From IMG/VR virus record IMGVR_UViG_3300046170_000022, positions 1-31,236 of that record: a stretch of 31,236 nucleotides of DNA; one strand, written 5' to 3'. Under the pieces are notes generated by a model that was not told the origin of the DNA, ran no database searches, and saw nothing but the letters and a program-made list of their open reading frames with translations. Position 1 is the stretch's first letter, and every line of letters begins with the position of its first letter. This document shows positions 14,531-19,383 of this stretch, in pieces. Origin of the DNA: a virus. Made by a program: the position numbers and the translations under genes.

Positions 14531-14962
14531 TTATAAACCTCCTTTGGTTTGTGTTGTTGGTTGTTGTTTAACATTTGATGCTATGTTCCCATCATCATCA
14601 AAATCTGCTTCTAAGTTCAGCATTGATTGAATGTGATATCTTCTAAAGTAAGTGATACCAGAGCCAATCTGTTGGGGTGTGCTTTGAATTGTACCGATAG
14701 CTGATTTAGAGTTTATAGATTCATCAGTATCAATATGCGTTATTGTTGTTGTTAAATACTGAATGTTATCTTCAAAGTTTAGAGTGTAATGTAAAGATAA
14801 TTTATTTTTGTAAAGTGCATCCTTACAAGATTTAAAAATATCTTCTAGTGTAGAATAAGTATGAACACCATTTTGTGTTTTAAAAAAATTATTCTTTCCA
14901 CTTTTTTCTAAAGTATTGAAGTTTTGTTTGGCGTTCTCTAACGCCTCTAGTAGTTTTGACAT
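14531..14962 (-). CDS. erf: ERF-family single-strand annealing protein
   Basis: This 143-residue protein carries the ERF core: HTYSTLEDIFKSCKDALYKN early on, GSGITYFRRY at 100-109 and LNLEADFDDDGN at 116-126. It ends in a short Gln/Thr-rich tail. ERF proteins form rings on single-stranded DNA and anneal complementary strands, driving phage recombination or genome circularisation. It is slightly short for the family but contains its conserved centre. An AGGAGG ribosome binding site precedes the ATG. The adjacent nuclease and SSB-like genes complete a recombination cassette. Confidence 0.9.
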   Translation of the reverse strand: MSKLLEALENAKQNFNTLEKSGKNNFFKTQNGVHTYSTLEDIFKSCKDALYKNKLSLHYTLNFEDNIQYLTTTITHIDTDESINSKSAIGTIQSTPQQIGSGITYFRRYHIQSMLNLEADFDDDGNIASNVKQQPTTQTKGGL

Positions 14963-14977
14963 ATTAGACCTCCTGTC

Positions 14978-15274
14978 TTAGTCATCTGATAATATACTAT
15001 GACCCCTATTAGTCATGCATTTATTTACCATTCGTTTATAGTCGTATTCCCACTTATCTGGAAACCAAAGAAGTGAGGGTCGCACATACCAGTTATAGAC
15101 AGCTTTACTAGCCTCAATAACATTTGATGTATTTTCTTTAGCGATTGCTCGGCAAGTTTGCAAATCATCATTAAAGCGATAAGCAACTTTCTCACCTTGA
15201 TTACCCCTGCTATCATTTATCGGAGTGTAAGTGCAAGATACTATTAGCAACATACTCACTAATAACTTTAACAT
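14978..15274 (-). CDS. Exported, probably lipid-anchored small protein
   Basis: This 98-residue protein begins with a short hydrophobic leader ending in cysteine (MLKLLVSMLLIVSC), compatible with a lipoprotein signal peptide and acylation at Cys14, although the lipobox is imperfect. The rest is polar, with two more cysteines near the middle and end and a LLWFPDKWEYDYKRM segment. Its location in the early block suggests an envelope function during infection such as superinfection exclusion; this is speculation from context. An AGGAGG site precedes ATG 15274. Confidence 0.65.
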   Translation of the reverse strand: MLKLLVSMLLIVSCTYTPINDSRGNQGEKVAYRFNDDLQTCRAIAKENTSNVIEASKAVYNWYVRPSLLWFPDKWEYDYKRMVNKCMTNRGHSILSDD

Positions 15275-15377
15275 CTATTTCCTCCTGTTTAAATCTGCAT
15301 AAGGGATAATGCTTATATCCATAATTAATATACAACTTAGCTATTAATGGGATAAATGATTTTAGTTCTGGTTTCAT
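15213..15377 (-). CDS. Small overlapping ORF with strong ribosome binding site
   Basis: This 54-residue ORF begins at ATG 15377 behind AGGAGG with 9-base spacing. It starts MKPELKSFIPLIAKLYINYG and continues with a basic, cysteine-containing segment. It overlaps the zinc-ribbon gene by 41 bases and the lipoprotein gene by 62 bases, which is unusual. The good ribosome binding site and sensible composition support it, the long overlaps count against it, and a stop shifted by an indel is possible. No function can be assigned. Confidence 0.45.
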   Translation of the reverse strand: MKPELKSFIPLIAKLYINYGYKHYPLCRFKQEEIDVKVISEYVANSILHLHSDK

Positions 15378-15501
15378 TGGGTATATCCTCCTGTTCGTCT
15401 ACATATCCTTGAATTACACATTCAGGACATTGATTAACATGATTATCTTCATCAATGTAATAATCATTTCCTAAACATATTTTACATACATCTTCTTTCA
15501 T
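15337..15501 (-). CDS. 54-residue CxxC zinc-ribbon protein
   Basis: The protein starts MKEDVCKICLGNDYYIDEDN and has a second pair, CPEC, at about 25-28, giving a C-x2-C...C-x2-C zinc-ribbon of the rubredoxin-knuckle type. It begins with TAATG overlap on the previous gene's stop at 15501. Such tiny zinc proteins are common in phage early operons and may act as host-takeover or nucleic-acid binding factors, but function here is unknown. It overlaps the 5' part of the ORF at 15213-15377. Confidence 0.7.
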   Translation of the reverse strand: MKEDVCKICLGNDYYIDEDNHVNQCPECVIQGYVDEQEDIPNETRTKIIYPINS

Positions 15502-15689
15502 TATTTACCTCCAAATGTATTGTTTACTGCAAACGTAAAAGCATCTGTTAATGTCATAGACAAACCCATTTGTTTTAAAGTTTCTCTAATCTTAACAACA
15601 TCTTTTTTTCTTACTTTAATGGTCGTAAACATTTCTGTAGTTGTTTGTTTACCACCAAACTTTAGTATTCTAGCTTTGATGTCAGTCAT
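15501..15689 (-). CDS. Small putative DNA-binding protein
   Basis: This 62-residue protein starts at ATG 15689 (MTDIKARILKFGGKQTTTE), overlapping the stop of the TM peptide as TAATG, with an AGGAGG site. An extended frame to 15734 lacks such support. After a beta-like EMFTTIKVRKKD segment comes a helix-turn-helix-like pair (VVKIRETLKQMG, then LTDAFTFAVNNTF). A strand followed by two helices resembles a ribbon-helix-helix regulator, which would suit its location close to the early promoter. The fold is inferred. Confidence 0.7.
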   Translation of the reverse strand: MTDIKARILKFGGKQTTTEMFTTIKVRKKDVVKIRETLKQMGLSMTLTDAFTFAVNNTFGGK

Positions 15690-15790
15690 TATTTCCTCCT
15701 TTCCCATATTAAATAAAACTCGTGTATTAACCATAAGAACCCTGCAATCATTCCTATGTGTGCGAATGTAGTTAGTGCTAAATTAATCAT
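15689..15790 (-). CDS. 33-residue single-pass membrane peptide
   Basis: The peptide starts MINLALTTFAHIGMIAGFLW, followed by a short charged end (WERRK). One hydrophobic segment of about 20 residues spans most of it, with a positive C-terminus suggesting an N-out, C-in orientation. It shares TAATG junctions with both neighbours, which strongly supports translation. Early membrane micro-proteins of phages often exclude other phages or disturb the host membrane, but that is inference. Confidence 0.65.
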   Translation of the reverse strand: MINLALTTFAHIGMIAGFLWLIHEFYLIWERRK

Positions 15791-16016
15791 TATTGTACCT
15801 CCCATTCTTGTTTATCTCTGTTGTAGTTCCATTTATCTTCTAATTTTACGTTATGGGGTATGAAGTTTTGAATGTGAACTTCTTTACCAGTAGCATCTAA
15901 TGCCCAAGTCATATCAACTTTAATTCTCTTTGGTGTGAAACCAACAACAACACAACCACCTATCCACATTTCGTGTTGTTTGTGCCATTTAACATAAACT
16001 TTATCTCGTTTTTCAT
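15790..16016 (-). CDS. First early gene: small hypothetical protein (frame broken near its start)
   Basis: A protein of 75 residues is readable: KRDKVYVKWHKQHEMWIGG, then VDMTWALDATGKEVHIQNF and a WNYNRDKQEWEVQ end. The AGGAG site and ATG at 16016 are one base out of frame with it (ATG AAA AAC versus ATG AAA AAA CGA). Adding one A to the run at 16009-16013 restores the start. No alternative start codon precedes the coding frame. Its stop overlaps the next ATG as TAATG. This is the first gene behind the strong early promoter; its function is unknown. A true -1 shift at the A-run is less likely than an indel. Confidence 0.65.
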
Positions 16017-16049
16017 TTTTGTTTCTCCTGTGTTTTTGTTCATATCTAT

Positions 16050-16078
16050 TTTATAATTTATTTATAACTATTTGTCAA
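16050..16078 (-). promoter_or_regulatory. Strong sigma70-type early promoter
   Basis: On the minus strand the sequence is TTGACA, a 17-base spacer, then TATAAA: a perfect -35 and a 5/6 -10 at optimal spacing. It directly precedes the first early gene, whose AGGAG site and ATG (16016) lie 34 bases from the -10. This is the best promoter match I found in the window and explains leftward expression of the early block. Confidence 0.8.
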
Positions 16079-16109
16079 ATCTTTTTATAACTTTTTTTAT
16101 AATTATTTG
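16050..16109. repeat. Phased TTTATAA repeats around the early promoter (candidate operators)
   Basis: Four copies of TTTATAA start at 16050, 16061, 16084 and 16096, spaced 11, 23 and 12 bp, close to whole helical turns. Two longer copies (16061-16074 and 16096-16109) match at 13 of 14 bases. One copy includes the -10 region and one lies in the promoter spacer. The arrangement suggests sites for a regulator binding one face of the DNA, or an AT-rich bending or unwinding element. Chance occurrence in AT-rich DNA cannot be excluded. Confidence 0.5.
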
Positions 16110-16193
16110 GTGATTGAATTTTTAAGAGAAAGTATTAGATTTTAGCTAGTGTTTTTAGTTTAAAACATTTTCTTTTAACACTATTCCTCCTGT

Positions 16194-16220
16194 GTGGGGT
16201 GATTTTAACAGTCACCCCAC
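16194..16220 (-). promoter_or_regulatory. GC-rich hairpin between the regulatory-region gene and the early promoter
   Basis: A perfect 9-bp stem, GTGGGGTGA / TCACCCCAC with a 9-base loop, lies just after the stop of the gene at 16239-16546. No uridine run follows, but the stem is very stable for this AT-rich genome. It may terminate or attenuate late transcription before the early promoter, or be a protein-binding palindrome. It shares the GTGGGG/CCCCAC core with the hairpin after the capsid gene. An AGGAGG motif follows it without a useful ORF. Confidence 0.6.
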
Positions 16221-16238
16221 TATAACCTCACAAAAAGA

Positions 16239-16546
16239 TTAAATGCCTACTGTAAGTGCCTTAAAAAGGGGTTTTTTGGGTATAATTATGGGTACTTCCC
16301 ACCTTAGTTCTCGTTCAATAGTAGACTTAATGATAGAATGTCCCAGAACCTGCACAATCTTGACCCCACATGGTCGTAAGGGAGTAAGCTATTTCATTTT
16401 CTTCTAGGAGTTTGCCTACTACCTTTCATAATGTTATTTTCTGGATTTAAGTCAGCTAAGATTTCTTTGTATTCTTGCCAAGAGTTGGTGGATGATGAAT
16501 GGTCGTAAAATTCTAGGTAGAGTATTGTTTCAGTTTTTTTTTTCAC
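16239..16546 (-). CDS. Small protein gene broken by two single-base shifts
   Basis: Starting at GTG 16546 (AGGA ribosome binding site), three frames join: KKKTETILYLEFYDHSSSTN to LNPENNIMK; then VVGKLLEENEIAYSLTTMWG; then HSIIKSTIERELRWEVPIII to a stop at 16239. Each join is a +1 move, near 16422-16423 (GG) and at 16342-16344 (GGG, coding strand). Removing one G at each gives 101 residues. The pattern of W...., VGkLl.E and VPiIIPKK resembles small phage proteins of unknown function that follow a similar strand order. It lies in the intergenic control region and may be regulatory. No complete ORF is present in the sequence as given. Confidence 0.6.
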
Positions 16547-16591
16547 TATAATAATCCTAACAAACGAAAGGAAAAGTTTGTGTATATAATT

Positions 16592-16623
16592 AAAGGCAAG
16601 GTGTTAATCATCTTGCCTTTTTT
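16592..16623. terminator. Intrinsic terminator closing the leftward late operon (bidirectional)
   Basis: A 9-bp stem (AAAGGCAAG / CTTGCCTTT) with an 11-base loop ends the run of late genes. Read on the plus strand it is followed by a strong T run; on the minus strand, where the genes lie, the following TTTAATTATATA tract is weaker. The stem overlaps the stop codon of the basic peptide gene. It marks the boundary between lysis genes and the control region. Confidence 0.65.
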
Positions 16624-16754
16624 AATTTACCTATTCTCAACTTGGGTTTCTTAATGGGTATTTTACCGAAAGTTAATTTTTTAAATGTTCTACCTTTACT
16701 ACCGATTATTCTAGGTTTGATTAAAACTGATAGGGTGGCGGTGGTGGTAATCAT
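16608..16754 (-). CDS. 48-residue basic peptide at the end of the lysis block
   Basis: The ORF begins at ATG 16754, overlapping the upstream stop as TAATG, and encodes MITTTATLSVLIKPRIIGSK, continuing with a lysine/arginine-rich tail (KIPIKKPKLRIGKLKKAR). A Thr/Leu-rich start followed by strong positive charge suggests membrane or nucleic-acid interaction. It ends inside the terminator hairpin. The tight coupling supports expression. No family is recognised. Confidence 0.55.
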   Translation of the reverse strand: MITTTATLSVLIKPRIIGSKGRTFKKLTFGKIPIKKPKLRIGKLKKAR

Positions 16755-16885
16755 TAGTGCATTAAGTTATGTCCACAATAGACAACTACTAACACAACAA
16801 TTAACTTCCATAGATTAGACCAAGTCCAATAAGGGTCTGCCCAATCAAGGAGTGCTTCTATAGGTTTCCAAATAAGTTTTTTCAT
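16754..16885 (-). CDS. 43-residue single-TM lysis-region peptide
   Basis: The peptide reads MKKLIWKPIEALLDWADPYW, then a Trp-containing segment and one hydrophobic stretch (LWKLIVVLVVVYC) near the C-terminus. It starts in an ATGA overlap with the 3TM holin stop. Location right after holin and lysozyme suggests an accessory lysis factor such as a pinholin, antiholin or small membrane regulator; this is positional inference. Too short for automated gene callers to find reliably. Confidence 0.65.
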   Translation of the reverse strand: MKKLIWKPIEALLDWADPYWTWSNLWKLIVVLVVVYCGHNLMH

Positions 16886-17295
16886 TTGCTTATACCTTTC
16901 TGTTTCTCATACGTTCTGAGTGTAGCCATGCCTAAGAGGCTCATGACCAATGGCATTAAAACACCCATATCTAAAGTTGGCAATGGTAAAGTTTCAACTT
17001 CAAATACTGCAAGGAAAAACATAATAAATTGTTTTAAAACAAATTCCCAAAAGATTGCTAAGGCACAACTGAATCCTATGAGGGGTCGCCAAATTCTTTG
17101 TAATAGTCCACCTAAACCTGTAGCAGTAGATTTAGCATCAGCAAGGTTTATATCTGTCTGTGCTTTGTTTAATGCGTTATCTAATTCTTTGAGTTTTATT
17201 TTTGCTTGTGCTTTTTCTTCTTCTGAAGTGTGAAGTTCATCAACTATCTTTCCAACACTATCTACTAAACCGCCACCTAATAATTTACTAAGCAT
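16882..17295 (-). CDS. Holin (GTA-type 3TM family)
   Basis: This 137-residue protein has an N-terminal polar/helical region (SEEEKAQAKIKLKELDNAL) and a RIWRPLIGFSCALAIFWEF motif at about 67-85. Up to three hydrophobic segments follow in the C-terminal half. This matches the 3TM holin family of gene transfer agents and related phages, where a conserved RP.IGw segment precedes the membrane part. It forms inner-membrane lesions that free lysozyme at lysis time. It overlaps the lysozyme gene by 8 bases, consistent with a lysis cassette. Confidence 0.85.
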   Translation of the reverse strand: MLSKLLGGGLVDSVGKIVDELHTSEEEKAQAKIKLKELDNALNKAQTDINLADAKSTATGLGGLLQRIWRPLIGFSCALAIFWEFVLKQFIMFFLAVFEVETLPLPTLDMGVLMPLVMSLLGMATLRTYEKQKGISK

Positions 17296-17734
17296 TTATC
17301 TCACCCATCTTATCTGATAAATTTTTTGCTCTTGCAGGAACTTGTCTTGCCCACTTACTATCAAGCATTTCAGATTTCGCTAATGAGAAATTATTTTCTT
17401 TTAAAGCGGCTTGGAACTTTCTAAAACCTGATAATCTTGGATAGCCTAATTGAAATGAAAGTTCTACGACTATTTCAAATGCTTCTTCTGGAATACTATC
17501 TTCATCAATAAATTTTTTTGCATCTTTAATAGCTACTTCAAGGTCACTATCTAATATTTTCATAACCTCATCCATAGTAAGTTCTTTTTCTAGTAGATAT
17601 TCTTCTTCAGGTAGTTTTATCAAATGTCCTACCGCAGTGGTCATGGCGGAAGCACCTAAAATGGGGTCGGCATAGGCTTTGTAGCGGATGCCTTCATGAG
17701 CAATAACGCTCTCTCTTAATCTATTAATATCCAT
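17288..17734 (-). CDS. Endolysin, GH24 (T4-type) lysozyme
   Basis: This 148-residue muramidase cuts the beta-1,4 bond between N-acetylmuramic acid and N-acetylglucosamine. The catalytic triad aligns as E14, D23 and T32 within HEGIRYKAYADP and TTAVGHL (T4 residues 11, 20 and 26), with a 3-residue insertion between D and T. The C-terminal WARQVPARAKNLSDKMGEI is typical of the family. No signal peptide or signal-anchor is present, so holin is needed for export. The start at 17734 overlaps the small upstream gene. Confidence 0.92.
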   Translation of the reverse strand: MDINRLRESVIAHEGIRYKAYADPILGASAMTTAVGHLIKLPEEEYLLEKELTMDEVMKILDSDLEVAIKDAKKFIDEDSIPEEAFEIVVELSFQLGYPRLSGFRKFQAALKENNFSLAKSEMLDSKWARQVPARAKNLSDKMGEINA

Positions 17735-17903
17735 TCTTCTTTTTAACCTTTGGTAGTAATTCTGTCAAAATCTTACTGATGTCTTGTTGTAAGACGTTCA
17801 AATAACCTATGTGCATATCTATGCTATTTCTTTCTGTTATTTCGTCTTTTTCTTCATTCGTCATTGTTAGTCGTATTTCTTTTCCTACTTTAATTATTCT
17901 CAT
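17724..17903 (-). CDS. 59-residue helical protein upstream of lysozyme
   Basis: The ORF begins at ATG 17903 with a strong GGAGG site 4 bases upstream and encodes MRIIKVGKEIRLTMTNEEKD, then a helix (HIGYLNVLQQDISKILTELL) and a lysine-rich end. It overlaps the lysozyme start by 11 bases. The protein is likely cytoplasmic and helical. Function is unknown; it may regulate the lysis genes through coupling. The strong ribosome binding site gives good support for translation. Confidence 0.7.
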   Translation of the reverse strand: MRIIKVGKEIRLTMTNEEKDEITERNSIDMHIGYLNVLQQDISKILTELLPKVKKKNGY

Positions 17904-17912
17904 TCTGCCTCC

Positions 17913-18254
17913 TTAATCTAATACTTCATTGAGAATGGTTGTTATTATATTATCACCTTCATAACTAATCAATTCACACATCTTATTTTCATAAACATAT
18001 AACAAATTGACATTAAGGCGTTTTTGTTCGTCTGATAATACCCTGCGGATAGTAGAACCCATCCTAGCACCGCTCATTCTAATACTAGCGGTTTTAACAT
18101 CTACTAAAAGAATTTCCCCTGTATCTGGTTTGATGGCTACTAAATCTACTGCGGATTGAACTGATTTTTTGGTATAAACAAAATATCCTGCTTTGGTTAA
18201 ATAATATTCAGCAATAAGTTCGGATGCTACACCTTTTTGCTGTTTCTCATCCAT
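17913..18254 (-). CDS. Holliday-junction-resolvase-like PD-(D/E)XK nuclease
   Basis: This 113-residue protein follows the compact PD-(D/E)XK plan: GVASELIAEYYLTKAGYFVY with E12, then AVDLVAIKPDTGEILLVDVK with D37 and D52-V-K54, followed by an arginine-rich segment. This resembles archaeal Hjc and small phage resolvase-like nucleases, which process branched DNA. A nuclease inside a lysis/late block might clear replication intermediates before packaging. Activity on junctions is inferred, not shown. Confidence 0.7.
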   Translation of the reverse strand: MDEKQQKGVASELIAEYYLTKAGYFVYTKKSVQSAVDLVAIKPDTGEILLVDVKTASIRMSGARMGSTIRRVLSDEQKRLNVNLLYVYENKMCELISYEGDNIITTILNEVLD

Positions 18255-18264
18255 TTAAAATTTT

Positions 18265-18450
18265 TTAATAAGTAGTTGGAGTAATATCAATACAGGATAA
18301 AAAATATTTACGAATATTTTGTTCATCTAACATAGACTTTAATTGTATTCCTTGATTTTTGCAATCCTCTACAGATTGATGTTGTTCGTTTACACTGACA
18401 CATTCACCATTAAGACAAAACCACCCTAATAGGAATATAATTTTAGACAT
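18265..18450 (-). CDS. Small exported cysteine-containing protein
   Basis: This 61-residue protein starts with a hydrophobic leader (MSKIIFLLGWFCLNGECV) and then a polar domain with two more cysteines (VEDCKNQGIQLKSML, then FLSCIDITP). It may be periplasmic with a disulfide, or a short membrane protein. It precedes the resolvase-like gene by 10 bases and its start overlaps the upstream stop. A spanin-like role is conceivable from location, but there is no proline-rich lipoprotein partner. Confidence 0.6.
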   Translation of the reverse strand: MSKIIFLLGWFCLNGECVSVNEQHQSVEDCKNQGIQLKSMLDEQNIRKYFLSCIDITPTTY

Positions 18451-18644
18451 TAAAGAAGTAAGTCTTTAACAAGCATAAATAATTGACTAAAAACACCTAC
18501 AGCAACAGTATAACCAACAATTTTTATATTACGGATATCAGCTTCAATATGCTTGAGGTGGTTTGTTTTGATAACTTGGATATCCTTTTGTATTAAGGCT
18601 ATCTCTTTATCAAGTTTATTTATTTTATCCGTTTGTGATGCCAT
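18450..18644 (-). CDS. XhlA-like coiled-coil membrane protein
   Basis: This 64-residue protein has a coiled-coil N-terminus (DKINKLDKEIALIQKDIQVI) and a single C-terminal membrane segment (IVGYTVAVGVFSQLFMLV). The layout and length resemble haemolysin XhlA-type proteins, which associate with the membrane and can act in lysis with holin and amidase. The similarity is architectural. It overlaps the upstream gene by 20 bases. Confidence 0.6.
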   Translation of the reverse strand: MASQTDKINKLDKEIALIQKDIQVIKTNHLKHIEADIRNIKIVGYTVAVGVFSQLFMLVKDLLL

Positions 18645-18936
18645 TTAAATTACTGTTTAACTTTACCTGAGCCTGTTTGTCAAATGTTTCTGCTATCTCA
18701 ATATCTTTAGCATATTTTTCTTTATATTCAGCTTTTGCTCTTTGCTTTCTTGCAACATCATCCATAGTCATTCCAGATATTTCTCTGTGTAAAGCTTGAT
18801 TTTTTTCTGCCCAATTATCTAATCTTTCAAGGTAGAGTTGTTCCCTAATCTTAGCTTCTTTGACTTCTTCCCTTGCTTCTCTTAATTCTTTTTTTGCTTT
18901 CTTTAGTTGTTCTTGTAGTTCTTCTTGTGTTGCCAT
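18625..18936 (-). CDS. Charged coiled-coil protein
   Basis: This 103-residue, highly charged protein is predicted to be almost entirely helical, with a Lys/Glu-rich coiled coil (QEQLKKAKKELREAREEVKE) and a second helix (KQRAKAEYKEKYAKDIEIAE). It has no signal peptide. It lies between two membrane-anchored coiled-coil proteins, so the three may assemble together. No family is recognised. Confidence 0.65.
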   Translation of the reverse strand: MATQEELQEQLKKAKKELREAREEVKEAKIREQLYLERLDNWAEKNQALHREISGMTMDDVARKQRAKAEYKEKYAKDIEIAETFDKQAQVKLNSNLNGITNG

Positions 18937-19383
18937 TTATTTTACTCCTGATAATGGGTTGTTTAATGCTTTTCTTATCTTATCATCTATTTCTTTTTCT
19001 AAAATCTTAAAATCAGTAGATATTTCTCTTTCATTCGCTTTTACTCTATCTTCAATATCATTAACTACTTTATCTATGGCTCTTATATCGGTTTTCATAG
19101 TCTTAATATCATCTCGTAAGTCATTCTTTAATGAAGTGGCTACATCATTAACCAAACTAACTTCTTCTAATACCATTGAAACTTCTGATTTAAGAACTGC
19201 AATCTGTTCATCAATATGGCTTAAATCTGGTGCAGTATATCCTTCTATCTTGGCTTTCATATCAAGGTAGTCATCATAGAATTTGTATCCTGTCCAACCA
19301 CCGCCAATAATTGCACCCATTAAAGATAAGATAATAAAGAACTTACCACCTTTAAACTTCATTCCTTGATATTCTACTTCCAT
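18937..19383 (-). CDS. Membrane-anchored coiled-coil protein
   Basis: This 148-residue protein has a short cytoplasmic start, one membrane segment (FFIILSLMGAIIGGGWTGY, about 15-33), and then a long coiled coil with repeating heptads (VSMVLEEVSLVNDVATSL to KILEKEIDDKIRKALN). The topology suggests a type II anchor with the coiled coil in the periplasm, able to span envelope distance like a spanin, though sequence resemblance to Rz is not evident. It is followed by the coiled-coil genes 18625-18936 and 18450-18644. Confidence 0.65.
   Translation of the reverse strand: MEVEYQGMKFKGGKFFIILSLMGAIIGGGWTGYKFYDDYLDMKAKIEGYTAPDLSHIDEQIAVLKSEVSMVLEEVSLVNDVATSLKNDLRDDIKTMKTDIRAIDKVVNDIEDRVKANEREISTDFKILEKEIDDKIRKALNNPLSGVK

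Noticed and set aside
15025-15216. Second minus-strand ORF overlapping the lipoprotein-type gene
   Set aside because: Lies wholly within 14978-15274 in another frame, without its own ribosome binding site; the lipoprotein frame has a signal peptide and AGGAGG site.
16300-16400. Possible tRNA or structured RNA in the control region (GTTC-like loop near 16310)
   Set aside because: No cloverleaf pairing or acceptor stem could be drawn, and the stretch reads as protein in the shifted gene at 16239-16546.
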